Shown here in pieces: positions 1-9,113 of a DNA stretch of 64,000 bases. The stretch covers positions 55,164-119,163 of the forward strand of contig JAQGKC010000134.1 in NCBI GenBank assembly GCA_028290305.1, written 5' to 3'. The notes under the pieces are model-generated. The model was not told the DNA's origin. It made no database searches and worked only from the letters and a program-made list of their open reading frames with translations. This DNA comes from Bradyrhizobium sp. Lineage in GTDB: Bacteria > Pseudomonadota > Alphaproteobacteria > Rhizobiales > Xanthobacteraceae. The stretch's first letter is position 1; every line of letters begins with the position of its first letter. Both the position numbers and the translations under genes were made by a program.

Positions 1-629
1 GCTTCGGCACTATAGCGGAAGAACAGCTCCGGAGCCTCGACCCGGATACGCACCATCACAATGCCGACGCAGACATTGGCGATGGTGTTGTTGGAGTGCT
101 CCATGTTGATGCACAAATCTGCGCGTACGCCGCTGCGCAGCAGCGCCCTCGTGCCGGCTCCGCCGAGCTTGTGCGCGATCACCGGACACAGCAACACGTC
201 GCCCTTGAGCCGCGTGCCTGAACGAATGATGGCCTCGACGCCGCAGAAGGCAGCGGCGATGCCGCCCTTGTCGTCGTGGGCGCCCATACCCCAGACCCAT
301 CCGTCCTCGAATTTGGCGCCATAAGGATCCACCGACCATCCCGGCATTTCGACGCCGGGATCCATATGCCCGTTCAGCATCAGGCTCGGACCTTCCCCGG
401 CACCACGCAAAATGCCCATGGGCTGGCGGCTGGTAATCGTCGGATCGAAGGGATGCACGACATCCATCATGGTCACGTCGAGACCGATATCATTCATCCG
501 CTCGGCGAGATGGTCGGCAATCTGTTGCTCCTGGAAGGCGGAGCTGGGAATGCGAAGCAACGCCTGCTCCACTTCGAGCACGCGCGCGGCATCGACGTGC
601 TGCTGCACGCCGGACAGTTCGATGGTCAT
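1..629 (-). CDS. M20-family metallohydrolase, C-terminus cut by window edge
   Basis: This is the N-terminal ~209 residues of a zinc-dependent amidohydrolase or peptidase of the M20 (ArgE/DapE/ACY1) fold, read from the minus strand and running off the left edge. Metal-site motifs are visible: NGHMDPGVEMPGW near residue 86 and GMGAHDDKGG near residue 114. The usual Glu-Glu pair that supplies the general base is not evident; the aligned position reads PVIAHKLGGAGT (about residues 149-160). The start is an ATG at 629 preceded by GGAG. It lies 91 bp downstream of the binding-protein gene on the same strand, so uptake and hydrolysis of one amino-acid-like substrate is plausible but inferred. The family call is strong, the substrate unknown. 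Confidence 0.8.
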   Translation of the reverse strand, partial: MTIELSGVQQHVDAARVLEVEQALLRIPSSAFQEQQIADHLAERMNDIGLDVTMMDVVHPFDPTITSRQPMGILRGAGEGPSLMLNGHMDPGVEMPGWSVDPYGAKFEDGWVWGMGAHDDKGGIAAAFCGVEAIIRSGTRLKGDVLLCPVIAHKLGGAGTRALLRSGVRADLCINMEHSNNTIANVCVGIVMVRIRVEAPELFFRYSAE

Positions 630-720
630 GACTTTTTCTCCGGTACACGTTGCCGACAGCTTGCCCTGCGCCGTCATGGCGACGATCACTATGTGTTTGG
701 TGCGATAACCTGGATCGCGC

Positions 721-1605
721 TCATTCGGTCAGGGTCGCAGGCTCCGTGGTGAGCCCATAATCCACGTGGTAGCGCTCATAGATCGCCTTCTCGGCGCCGC
801 TGGCGCGTATCGCCGCGAGGCCGTCGTGCAGTGCCTTGACCAGATCCGGATTGCCCTTTGCGGTGCCTACCGCAATCTTGGCACCGGTGATCACGTCGAA
901 CGCGCTTTCGATCGTGGTGGGATTGGCGGCAATCATGCTTTCGCCGACGAACTTGTTGACCGATACCAGATCCGCACGCGCGTTCTGCACAAGGCGCAAG
1001 CCACTCGGCATGTCAGTGGAGGTGATGATATTGACCGCGGGCTTGCCGGCGGCGACGCACTTGCTGCTGGCGTCGCGCAGCATGGCTTCCTGCGTGGTAC
1101 CGAGCGTCGTGGTGCCGGTCAGGCCGCACAGGTCACCAAGCGCATGGATATTCTTTGGATTGCCTTTGGCGACGAGCATTCCGGTGGCGGCATTCATATA
1201 GACCACGAAATCCAGCTTCTTGGCCCGCTCAGGCGTGTACAGCAGGGTGTCCCACATGAGGTCGATCTGGCCTGACATCGCCGCCGGAATGAGCCCCGAC
1301 CATGTTCCGATCACGAACTGCATAGGTACGCCAATGCAGGCAAAGGTGGCCTGGGCAAGATCGGCATCCAGTCCGACCAGCTTCGAAAAATCCTTGGGGT
1401 CGCGCATGCTGAACGGCACGCTCTCGCCATCCTGGCCGATCTTGATCGTCTTGCCGACGAGGCCGGGATACTTGGCCGAGAGTTTTGCCGGTTCGCAGGT
1501 CGCCTCGTCCGCTCTTGCGCTGCACAACGCGCAAACGGCCAGGAAAGCCAGGCAGGTGGTGGCACGTAAGAAAGTCAGCAATGCAGACTTATAAACATTA
1601 CGCAT
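721..1605 (-). CDS. Family-3 ABC transporter periplasmic solute-binding protein
   Basis: Predicted periplasmic receptor of a polar amino acid type ABC importer (SBP_bac_3). An N-terminal signal peptide (MRNVYKSALLTFLRATTCLA onward) ends near SARA-DE. The body has the family pattern: a GLDADLAQATF-like lobe-1 motif, then WSGLIPAAMSGQIDLMWDTL and YTPERAKKLDFV in the usual order. I chose the ATG at 1605 because GGAAA lies 8 nt upstream; ATGs at 1620 and 1641 are in frame. No permease or ATPase gene is adjacent, so it is either an orphan receptor or works with a distant transporter. It is divergent from the LysR gene at 1714 and followed by the M20 hydrolase. Confidence 0.85.
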   Translation of the reverse strand: MRNVYKSALLTFLRATTCLAFLAVCALCSARADEATCEPAKLSAKYPGLVGKTIKIGQDGESVPFSMRDPKDFSKLVGLDADLAQATFACIGVPMQFVIGTWSGLIPAAMSGQIDLMWDTLLYTPERAKKLDFVVYMNAATGMLVAKGNPKNIHALGDLCGLTGTTTLGTTQEAMLRDASSKCVAAGKPAVNIITSTDMPSGLRLVQNARADLVSVNKFVGESMIAANPTTIESAFDVITGAKIAVGTAKGNPDLVKALHDGLAAIRASGAEKAIYERYHVDYGLTTEPATLTE

Positions 1606-1676
1606 GAATTTCGTTTCCATCATCAGGGGTAGACCCGGCAATTCAAATTATTTCGCCTTGATTGGGTCTATTACAA

Positions 1677-1700
1677 ATGAATTATAGACATCTCATTCAT
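1677..1700. promoter_or_regulatory. Candidate operator in divergent promoter (ATGAAT-N12-ATTCAT)
   Basis: The interval between the binding-protein gene and the LysR gene contains an inverted repeat, ATGAAT (1677-1682) and ATTCAT (1695-1700), 12 nt apart in AT-rich DNA. LysR regulators commonly bind dyads between divergent genes. The dyad overlaps the most upstream in-frame ATG (1699) of the LysR ORF, which argues for a start further down. Arms are only 6 bp, so chance occurrence is possible. Confidence 0.3.
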
Positions 1701-1713
1701 GCGTATACATTAT

Positions 1714-2685
1714 ATGGGAATGGATTCCCGGCATCTCGAAACACTCTTGTGGGTCGCCAGGCTTGGTGGCATTGGCGCTGCAGCGCAGCATCTCAATCTT
1801 ACCCAGCCGGCCGTCACCCGCCGTATTCAGGAGCTTGAGCGAGAGCTCGGGGCCAAGGTGTTGCGCCGCCAAGGACGGAATGTGGTGCCCACGGCGGTTG
1901 GTCAGACCTGCCTGGGCAGTGCCGAGCGCATCCTGTCGGAAGTTGCGACCATGCGCGTTGCCGCCAGCGGCAAATCAGCCGTCGGCACCATCCGTGTCGG
2001 AGTGGTCGAGAGCATCGCGCTGACCTGGTTTCAAAATTTTCTCGCCCGGATCGAGGTACGATATCCCAAGGTACAGATGGAGATCGACGTCGATCTATCG
2101 AACCGATTGATCACCAAGCTTGCCCGACGTCAGATCGACATCGCCTTGTTGCCCGGTCCCGTGCAATTGCCTGGGGTCGTACGCGTGTCGCTCGGCGACT
2201 GCGTTATGAAGTGGTTGGGCCATCCGCAACTATGCCCGAAGGATCGTGAAATGAAGGCGGCAGATCTCGCCGAACTTCCGATCATCGGCATGCCGCAGGA
2301 TGCCAATGCTTATCATTCCATCATCAATTGGTTCGAAGAGGCCGGGGTCAGTCCCAGCCTTATGCATTGTTGCAACAGTTTCAGCGTGGTGGCTCTGCTG
2401 GTGCGGCGGGGAGTAGGTGTCAGTCTGCTGCCGCCGGACCTTTTCGCTGACGACCTCGAGTCAGGCGCCTTGAAGATATTCGTCGAACAGCCCGAGGTTC
2501 CGAAGGTGGAGTATTCAGCCGTCTATTTGCCCGCGATAGACGTCTCGATCCTGCCGGAAGTAGCGGCGATCGCGCGGGAGGAAAGCTGGTTTTTCGGTCC
2601 CCCGCGAACACGACGTAAGAACTTTGGCGTGGGGCCCTTTCCCGCGCTGCAAGCTGGGACGATCTTGAAGGATGAGGTCTCCTAG
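1714..2685 (+). CDS. LysR-family transcriptional regulator
   Basis: DNA-binding regulator with an N-terminal winged helix-turn-helix (DSRHLETLLWVARLGGIGAA through PAVTRRIQELERELG, about residues 3-45) and a C-terminal effector-binding domain. Total length about 323 aa is normal for the family. In-frame ATGs occur at 1699, 1714 and 1720; none has a clear Shine-Dalgarno sequence, and 1714 or 1720 fits the family N-terminus best. It is transcribed away from the solute-binding protein and M20 hydrolase genes, the classical arrangement for a LysR regulator controlling its neighbour; the ligand is presumably the imported substrate (inference). Confidence 0.88.
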   Translation: MGMDSRHLETLLWVARLGGIGAAAQHLNLTQPAVTRRIQELERELGAKVLRRQGRNVVPTAVGQTCLGSAERILSEVATMRVAASGKSAVGTIRVGVVESIALTWFQNFLARIEVRYPKVQMEIDVDLSNRLITKLARRQIDIALLPGPVQLPGVVRVSLGDCVMKWLGHPQLCPKDREMKAADLAELPIIGMPQDANAYHSIINWFEEAGVSPSLMHCCNSFSVVALLVRRGVGVSLLPPDLFADDLESGALKIFVEQPEVPKVEYSAVYLPAIDVSILPEVAAIAREESWFFGPPRTRRKNFGVGPFPALQAGTILKDEVS

Positions 2686-2745
2686 AGTCTTTGTTTTGAC
2701 GCGTTTTCTTCACGCGAACCGGCACCCACTTCACTCGAAAGGCCG
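2683..2745. repeat. Dispersed rhizobial intergenic repeat
   Basis: The sequence beginning at the LysR stop codon (agtctttgttttgacgcg..., then ttcttcacgcgaaccgg) matches, from memory, a short element repeated many times in Bradyrhizobium intergenic regions. It holds a small hairpin, ACGCG/CGCGT around tttcttc. It supplies the stop codon TAG. No second copy occurs in this window, so the call rests on recognition rather than on an internal match. The rest of 2746-2954 shows nothing. Confidence 0.5.
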
Positions 2746-2954
2746 TTTTCGCCTTTCGCTTTCAACACGATACAGAATCCAAACCAACTGACTGGATCCC
2801 ACTCGCCCTTGCGCCGATCAAACAAATGGTCCTTCAATCGACTGACGAACCCATTTTTTGTTAAACTGATAACGGCGCCTTGCGCTCTCGATTGCGGCAG
2901 GCGGAGACCGGTCGCAGGGTTGCTCCGGGATTGGCGTTTCACTTACACATGAGG

Positions 2955-4193
2955 TCAGCCGGCGGCCGGCTCGCTTTGGGAAGCAGCCGGGCGCGAAGCG
3001 GAATTGAGTGCGAGCACAAGACCCGCTCCAATCAACAGAATGCCGAAAGCAACGAGGGGCAACGGGATCAGTATCGCCGCCAACGCACCGCCGATTGCTG
3101 CGCTCAGAGACTCGGCTCCGACCTGAAGCGCTTGATTGTTGCCGAGAACGCGGCCTTGCCGCTCCGCGGAAACGGCGTTCGAAAGCACCGTCGGGCATGC
3201 CGCGAGAGCAAGTGTTCCGATCAGGGTCGTCAGCCCGCCGGTGATCCAGATCGAACCGAGTTGTCCGGGAAACGTGATCGATATCATGGTCACGCCCGCC
3301 AGTATCGCCGAACCGACCGAGACCCGGTTCAGACCGAATTGTCGCGTGAGCGGCGCCATGAGTCCGAAGCTGGCGACAGCGGAGATGAGGGCGAGGCCTG
3401 AGTAGATCAGGGTGGTCTGATCGACCGTGGTGTGCCAGTGGTCCACCATGTAAACGAGCACCATCCGGAAATAGCCGAACAGACCGAGATAGATCAGGAA
3501 GTTGATGAGATAGAGCCGGCGGATCGGGCGGTCGGTAAACACCGTGCCGAGATTCGTCAGCGCGGCGAAGGCATCGAACCGCTTGTCCTTCTCCGGTGGA
3601 TGCGTCTCGCGGAAGCTGATCCCGATCCAGGCCAGTGTCGCGACGAGCAGGGGCACCGTCAGCCAGAACGGCGCGCTCCAGCCGAGCAGGGCCGCGAGTT
3701 GGCCGCCGATGACCGGCCCTGCGATGTAACCGAGGCTGCAGCAGGAATAGATCCAGGCGAACAGGCGCGGCCGTTCATCGGGGCCCGCCACGTCGGAGAT
3801 GGCGCTCTGCGCGATCGCGATATTGGATTCGGCGAGGCCCCCGATCAGGCAACCGACTGAGATCAGGGCAAGCGAGCGTAATTCGATGCCAAGCGAAATC
3901 AGAACGTAGGCGGCAACCGCGATGAACAGTGAGACTGTGAGGACAGGCTTGCGGCCGTAACGGTCCGACAACGCTCCCAGTACGGGAGAGCCGAGAAACT
4001 GGCCGAGCGGATAGATCGCCAGGAGGATGCCGAGCACCAGACTCCGCTGGCCCGTCGTCGCGTCCGCGGCGAGAAAGCCGTTTGCCCCCATCAGCATGGG
4101 GACGAACAGCGTGATCATCAGCGAATAGCCGCAAAAGCCGATGAAAATGACGAGATAAAGCGGCAGCAATGCCCTCAGGTCAATGCCCCGCAT
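2955..4193 (-). CDS. Major facilitator superfamily transporter (DHA1-like)
   Basis: Integral inner-membrane transporter of about 412 residues with 12 predicted hydrophobic segments. The MFS signature GALSDRYGRKPVLTVSLFIA lies in the loop after TM2 (about residue 75), and a proline/glycine-rich segment YIAGPVIGGQLAALLGW fits motif C of drug:H+ antiporters in TM5. The resemblance is to DHA1-type (TetA-like) exporters, so drug or metabolite efflux is likely but the substrate is unknown. The start is uncertain: ATG at 4193 (GAGG just upstream) or GTG at 4214. It stands alone, convergent with the LysR gene. Confidence 0.85.
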   Translation of the reverse strand: MRGIDLRALLPLYLVIFIGFCGYSLMITLFVPMLMGANGFLAADATTGQRSLVLGILLAIYPLGQFLGSPVLGALSDRYGRKPVLTVSLFIAVAAYVLISLGIELRSLALISVGCLIGGLAESNIAIAQSAISDVAGPDERPRLFAWIYSCCSLGYIAGPVIGGQLAALLGWSAPFWLTVPLLVATLAWIGISFRETHPPEKDKRFDAFAALTNLGTVFTDRPIRRLYLINFLIYLGLFGYFRMVLVYMVDHWHTTVDQTTLIYSGLALISAVASFGLMAPLTRQFGLNRVSVGSAILAGVTMISITFPGQLGSIWITGGLTTLIGTLALAACPTVLSNAVSAERQGRVLGNNQALQVGAESLSAAIGGALAAILIPLPLVAFGILLIGAGLVLALNSASRPAASQSEPAAG

Positions 4194-4575
4194 AAGCCTC
4201 GTGCCCTGTGTCACCTGTGCTTCACCAACAGACTAGGCCTTGAGCCAGACTCTGTCCATTAGTCCCGGCACTCGTCCACGCTTGCAACGTGAAAGGGGGG
4301 TTGATCGCATTTGCCTTGGCTGCGATCGGGAAGCACCATCACAGCGTTCAGGCCCATGAGCCTTTCACCAGCCTCACGATGAGGCTGCTAGAATTACGCA
4401 GTAATTTCAATAAAATATAAGTTCGTGGTTTTGTTCTGAGTGGTGCGGCACGATCGACGACGATGGACACTATTGCTTCGCCGTGGCGCTATGATGCGGA
4501 ATGCCTGCTCCAATCTTCCAGTCCACGAGAGCTTGCGATTTCGTCCTATCCTTAGTCGGATTGAGCCGCGCGAAT
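4194..4575. other. Intergenic stretch without recognisable gene
   Basis: About 380 bp between the MFS gene and the next minus-strand gene. Short open frames here have no recognisable product, and their composition is unlike neighbouring coding DNA. I see no tRNA, terminator or convincing promoter dyad. An AT-rich patch near 4390-4440 could hold promoter elements. Confidence 0.4.
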
Positions 4576-6177
4576 CTACCACTTCCGTCCTGCGTCCTCG
4601 AGCACCGCGATCGTCCGCAATGCGATATCGCGCATCAGTCCGATCTCGGTCATATCCCGTCCGTCGGCGAGCGCTTTTGTGACGACCGCGAGTTCACGCC
4701 AGCATAGATCGGCCGCCTCAGGCGCCTCGTGCATCCATAGAGCCGTGCGCAAAACAATCTCAGCCCATCTGTCACGATGTCGCGCCATGACGCTCTGCAA
4801 AAGAAAGGTCGCAAGCTTTGCGCGATCACAGCCGCGTGCCTGCTCCACTGCTCGCGTAACCTGCGGGTCGTCCTCGAACCAAGATTGCGCCACGGCCTCG
4901 AGATCGGCAAGTTCGTTGCTCCTCCTCAGTACCGATGCAAGCACCGCAGGCTCGCACATCGCCTTGGGGATCTCGGCCATCAGCCCGGCGAGCGTTTCAT
5001 TGAACGCCATACGCGCGGGCTGCCAGTTGGCACCGCCGATCACCTCGGCGACCTGGAGTAGGCCGAACGGCGGCGCTTCACCTTTCTCGATGCAGAGCGC
5101 AAGTTGGTCCGCCACTGCGCGGTCGAGATATGAACGGGATACGGCAAGCGTAGGGGTGTCCCTCCCGGCGGCGGCAAGGCTCGTCTCGATCCGGCGGCGC
5201 GTTTCCGGCTCGCCGCTCCAGGCGTCAGCAATTCCGCCTTTGATCAGGATCGATGAGAGCCGCTTTTTTCGTCCCGCCGACGATATCAGCAGGAACCCTT
5301 GCGCTGTGGCGCCGTCGACGGCGGTGGCGGCGATTGCCTCTATGCTGCCCGCCACCCATGGCGCGCAATCGATCCCGGCCGCCCGCGCCCTGCGGATGAC
5401 CCCGTCCACTTCGGCTCGCTCGTTCTCGGGACGCCAATTGCGCATCGCGATCAGTCGCCGAACCTCTGTCGCTGTCAGCGCTGTGGCGACTTGTGCGAGC
5501 GCTCCGGCAGTCCCGCGGCGCACAGCCGGATCTGGATCGAGCAAGAACAGAAGCCCGGCGCCACGCGCTTCGGGGCTACCCGCGAGCACCAAGGCGCCGG
5601 CCAGAGCGCTTCGGGCTTCCGCCGGCATGGAATGACCGCTTTCGATCAGCGCGCCGACGGTCACGAACGGATCGCCATCGCAGGCTTCGAGGATGCCGGC
5701 AAGAGCCTCTTCGACGTCGGTCGGCAACGGTCCGTCCTGGTTCCGATCGGCAAGGTGCTTTGACGACGCCGCAGCAAGCTCCGACGATGCAGGGATTTGC
5801 GCCTGATGCAGCGCTCCTCCCACGAAGGCGAGCATGCGCCCGTCGGTGTTTCCGGACTCGACTTGCCTGACGACATCAGCCTGGAAATCCGCGATCAGCC
5901 TGGTTGCGTCCGCGTAGCCCCGATCGATACGGTACCGTAAATGCTCGAGCAACCGCTGCAGCAGAAACAGATAACCGATGGCAAGCGATTCATCCTTGCC
6001 GGCCGGCGGCATGTGACGAGAGGCACCCGCAAAAGCTGCAAAGATTTCGCGCGGGGAGGTTTCGCAGTACCGATCCAGAGCGGCGCTAAACGGAGGCGGT
6101 CGCCCCTTGGCGATCGCTTCCGCGATCCGTCTCGCATGCTCATCCGTTGACGAGGACTCTGGCTGGGCTCGGCTCAT
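4576..6177 (-). CDS. Uncharacterised alpha-helical repeat protein (HEAT-like)
   Basis: I do not recognise a named family. The ~533-residue protein is almost wholly helical and rich in Ala, Leu, Arg and Glu; segments such as LLFLLDPDPAVRRGTAGALA (mid-protein) read like single HEAT units, suggesting a solenoid scaffold. There is no signal peptide, membrane segment or obvious catalytic motif, so it is probably cytoplasmic. I chose the ATG at 6177 because CGGAG lies 8 nt upstream; the frame extends to a GTG at 6249. It is monocistronic as far as can be seen. Codon use resembles its neighbours, arguing for a real gene. Confidence 0.65.
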   Translation of the reverse strand: MSRAQPESSSTDEHARRIAEAIAKGRPPPFSAALDRYCETSPREIFAAFAGASRHMPPAGKDESLAIGYLFLLQRLLEHLRYRIDRGYADATRLIADFQADVVRQVESGNTDGRMLAFVGGALHQAQIPASSELAAASSKHLADRNQDGPLPTDVEEALAGILEACDGDPFVTVGALIESGHSMPAEARSALAGALVLAGSPEARGAGLLFLLDPDPAVRRGTAGALAQVATALTATEVRRLIAMRNWRPENERAEVDGVIRRARAAGIDCAPWVAGSIEAIAATAVDGATAQGFLLISSAGRKKRLSSILIKGGIADAWSGEPETRRRIETSLAAAGRDTPTLAVSRSYLDRAVADQLALCIEKGEAPPFGLLQVAEVIGGANWQPARMAFNETLAGLMAEIPKAMCEPAVLASVLRRSNELADLEAVAQSWFEDDPQVTRAVEQARGCDRAKLATFLLQSVMARHRDRWAEIVLRTALWMHEAPEAADLCWRELAVVTKALADGRDMTEIGLMRDIALRTIAVLEDAGRKW

Positions 6178-6711
6178 CGTGCGGGCTCCGAATCGTCCAA
6201 CGGTAGCCGGGATCTGCATCTCAGTCTTGTCAAAATCGGCGAAATCCACTGCAAAACCCCCGCGCGTGACCCCAACGAGTAGCTATCGAGATTCTGCTGA
6301 AGGGACAGGTTTCGATCAACCGTGACAAACACATCTGCCGCGAAGCGGACAAACGGCGAAGTTCAATGCCGATAGCTAAATGGCGCGCCAAGTAAACCAG
6401 GTCCGTTCCGGACATCGGATTGACCGTCGCTATAGCGGGCCACACCCAATCACACATCTGTGCATGCGTTTGGCCAAAACAGCCGATGGACCGGCGGACC
6501 GGCGGACCCTCGTCCTTGATCAGTGGCCCCGCGACCTGCCTCCGGGCGGCCGCACCGGACGAAAATCTCCTCGCAGCGCATCGCAATGCCGGCTGCGCGC
6601 CCTTACGGCTTGCTTACCCCGAACACCAAGCGGCGGATGTTGCACGCTGTTCAGGCGCTACTTAACCAACAAAGCGGCGGCTGGTTGGCACGCTTGAGCG
6701 ACGTCATTCGC
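6178..6711. other. Intergenic stretch without recognisable gene
   Basis: About 530 bp between the helical-repeat protein start and the end of the Rieske gene. Open frames on both strands are short and low-complexity translations of GC-rich DNA. No terminator, tRNA or repeat was recognised, apart from a CCGGCGGACCGGCGGACC tandem near 6493. Confidence 0.4.
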
Positions 6712-7737
6712 TCAAGCGATTTCGTGCCTGGGTCTTTCTTCTTCGTTGTGATCGTGAAGCAAATCCAGCAGGCGCTTGCGCATCAGCATTCCCGGCCGAT
6801 CTGACGGCATGTGCTTTTCGATCTTCCGGCTCAAGTCCACGATGGCGTCGGGATCGGTCGATTCCAGCATATCCCGATCTTCGGCGATGATCGCGGCATC
6901 CCAATCGATCAACTCTTGTGTAGAGCAGTCCGCCTCGGTGTCGTTGCGAAAGAGAATTTGAACGACCTGAATCTGGCCGTCGGACACCGGTGTTGCGCAA
7001 TTGAAGATGATGTGCCGGATGCCGGACGGATACTCCATGTCAAGCCGCCGGCAGAACGGCATGAACCATTTGTTGCGCTGATGCCGTTTCGTGGTGGGAT
7101 CCGTCGTGCCCGTAATCCGGGACGCGTTAGGTGGATTCCGGATGGTGATGATCGTCTCGGCGTCAAATCCGTAATCGGTCTCGACGATTTCGTACTTCTC
7201 GGGCTTGGGCTGATTGATGTCGCCGAAAGTCCCCTTATGCACAAAGGCGAAATGGGCGTTGTCGAACGAATTTTCCATCAGCCGAAGTGCTGCGGTGTTC
7301 CATTTGTCGTAGAACTGGTGGATGCGGCGATAACCGGGATCACGGTCCTCGGGAACGTCGGGGATGTCGCTCAGCGGTTCATCGAGCGCGACCCAGACGT
7401 AACCATAGCGGGTCTGGGCCCGAAACGAGCGCGCCTTGGCATCAGGAATTGGCTGCTCAAACGGAAATTGCGGAATCATCACCAGTCTGCCGTCGCGGTC
7501 ATATTCCCAGCCGTGATAGCCGCAAACGATATTGCCGTCGTGGCACCAGCCCTTGGAGAGCTTCGCGGTGCGGTGGCAGCAGCGATCTTCCAGCGCGGCC
7601 GGCTCGCCCTTCGCATCGAGGAACAGCACGATCGGCTCGCCCAACAGCGTGAAGGGCTTTGGTCCCTCCTTGAGATGTTCAATCGGCATCACCGCGTACC
7701 AGAAACGGCGAAGCACGGGTTGTTTGGTATTCAGCAT
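6712..7737 (-). CDS. Rieske [2Fe-2S] aromatic ring-hydroxylating oxygenase subunit
   Basis: Oxygenase component of a Rieske non-haem iron enzyme, VanA/phthalate-oxygenase type, ~341 aa. The Rieske ligands are Cys53-x-His55 and Cys72-x2-His75 (segments CCHRT and CGYHGW). The mononuclear iron site is ENSFDNAHFAFVH (Asp157, His160, His165). The start is the ATG at 7737 with GGAG 8 nt upstream; the open frame continues further 5' inside the deaminase gene in a shadow frame. It is the last gene of the ABC-importer/deaminase operon, 14 bp after the deaminase stop. Such enzymes hydroxylate or O/N-dealkylate ring compounds using electrons from a separate reductase, and no reductase gene is next to it here. 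Confidence 0.9.
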   Translation of the reverse strand: MLNTKQPVLRRFWYAVMPIEHLKEGPKPFTLLGEPIVLFLDAKGEPAALEDRCCHRTAKLSKGWCHDGNIVCGYHGWEYDRDGRLVMIPQFPFEQPIPDAKARSFRAQTRYGYVWVALDEPLSDIPDVPEDRDPGYRRIHQFYDKWNTAALRLMENSFDNAHFAFVHKGTFGDINQPKPEKYEIVETDYGFDAETIITIRNPPNASRITGTTDPTTKRHQRNKWFMPFCRRLDMEYPSGIRHIIFNCATPVSDGQIQVVQILFRNDTEADCSTQELIDWDAAIIAEDRDMLESTDPDAIVDLSRKIEKHMPSDRPGMLMRKRLLDLLHDHNEEERPRHEIA

Positions 7738-7751
7738 GACATTCTCCGGTG

Positions 7752-9113
7752 TCAGGCAGCCAAGTGCGCGACGACGCGGGCCGCATCGGATTTGAGCTTT
7801 TGAATATCCAGGCCGGGAATGGCGCCGTTCTCCACAACGATCCGGCCTCCGATCAGCAGATAGCGGAGATTGGCCGAGCCTGCGCATGTGACCGGAGCGA
7901 TCATCGGATCGTGCATGCCGAAATGCCTGGGCTGATCCAGATTGAAGATGGCGATGTCGGCCTGTTGCCCAGGTGCAAGCGTACCGATCTGCGGCAACCC
8001 CAGCACGCGGGCGCCGCCAGCCGTCGCCCAGTGTACGACGTCTTCCGCCGTGACCGCATCGGCGCCTTTGACGGCGCGATGGGTATGCCAGCAACTATGC
8101 ATCTCGCTGATCATGTCGGCGGATTCGTTGGACGCTGCGCCATCCACGCCAAGCGACACCGCGCCGCCGAGGCGAGCCATCGCATCGGCAGGAGCGATAC
8201 CGGAGCCGAGGCGGCAGTTGGATTGCGGACAATGCGCCATGCCGGTGCCTGTGCTCGCCAGGATCCGGACCTCATTGGGATCCAGATGAACCAGATGTGC
8301 GAACCACACATCGGGCCCGAGCCAGTCGTGCTCGGCCAGCCACTCGACCGGCCGCTTGCCATGAACCGACAGGCAAAAATCGACATACTCCGAACTTTCC
8401 GACAGATGGCTGTGCAGCCGCAGCTTCATCCGCCGCGCCGCCGCGACCGCTTCCTTCAGCTCGCCCGGATCGATTGACCATGTCGGCGTAGTCGGCGCCA
8501 ACACGACCTGGGACAGGCTACCCGGCGAAGTGTCGTGAAAGCGCTGTGCACAGGCTTCGACCGACTTCAGTATGTGGTCGAGCGATTCGAGCGGCATCGG
8601 AACGAATTCGTCGGTATCGAAATGTCGCCCCTTGGTGGCGCCGCCGCGGCAGAAAACCAGACGGATTCCAAGGCTGCGCGCGACCTCGAAGATCACCTGA
8701 GCGGGTTCGAACCTGAAACTGTCGCTGAAAAGATAATGATGATCGGCCACCGTCGTGGTGCCCGACAGCAGCATCTCGGCCAGTCCGATCCGTGCGGCTG
8801 TGGCCAGCGCCTCCTCGTCGATCCCCGACCAGAACGTATAAGGCACCGCGCGCAGCCAGCCGGCCAGCGGCAGATTGATGCCCGACCGCACGCCCTTCAT
8901 CACGCTCTGGAACAGGTGATGATGGGTCGATATCAGGCCGGGATAGACCACGCCGCCGCTTGCATCCAGCCTGCGCTCGTCAGGCTCGGCCTGCAGCGCG
9001 CCGATTTCGACGATCACGCCATCGCGAATGCGAATCGCACCGCTGGTCCGCATCGCGGGGCCCGCACGCCCGGTAAAAATCCCGGCGGCATTCTCGATCA
9101 GCATGGCGGTCAC
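7752..9113 (-). CDS. Atz/Trz-type amidohydrolase (8-oxoguanine deaminase-like)
   Basis: Metal-dependent deaminase or hydrolase of the amidohydrolase superfamily, ~453 aa. The N-terminal metal motif is PGLISTHHHLFQ (His64, His66), followed by LLSGTTTVADHHYLF, the LHSHLSES histidine segment, AHCPQSNCRLGSG, and the metal Asp in LGVDGAASNE. This arrangement is typical of COG0402 deaminases acting on purines, triazines and similar N-heterocycles; 8-oxoguanine deaminase is the closest described type I can name. The GTG start at 9113 overlaps the permease stop by 4 bp (GTGA); an ATG at 9104 is the alternative. It follows an ABC importer and precedes a Rieske oxygenase, so it probably acts on the imported substrate. 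Cytoplasmic. Confidence 0.9.
   Translation of the reverse strand: MTAMLIENAAGIFTGRAGPAMRTSGAIRIRDGVIVEIGALQAEPDERRLDASGGVVYPGLISTHHHLFQSVMKGVRSGINLPLAGWLRAVPYTFWSGIDEEALATAARIGLAEMLLSGTTTVADHHYLFSDSFRFEPAQVIFEVARSLGIRLVFCRGGATKGRHFDTDEFVPMPLESLDHILKSVEACAQRFHDTSPGSLSQVVLAPTTPTWSIDPGELKEAVAAARRMKLRLHSHLSESSEYVDFCLSVHGKRPVEWLAEHDWLGPDVWFAHLVHLDPNEVRILASTGTGMAHCPQSNCRLGSGIAPADAMARLGGAVSLGVDGAASNESADMISEMHSCWHTHRAVKGADAVTAEDVVHWATAGGARVLGLPQIGTLAPGQQADIAIFNLDQPRHFGMHDPMIAPVTCAGSANLRYLLIGGRIVVENGAIPGLDIQKLKSDAARVVAHLAA

Noticed and set aside
4394..4582. 62-codon minus-strand frame
   Set aside because: No ribosome-binding site or protein-like composition.
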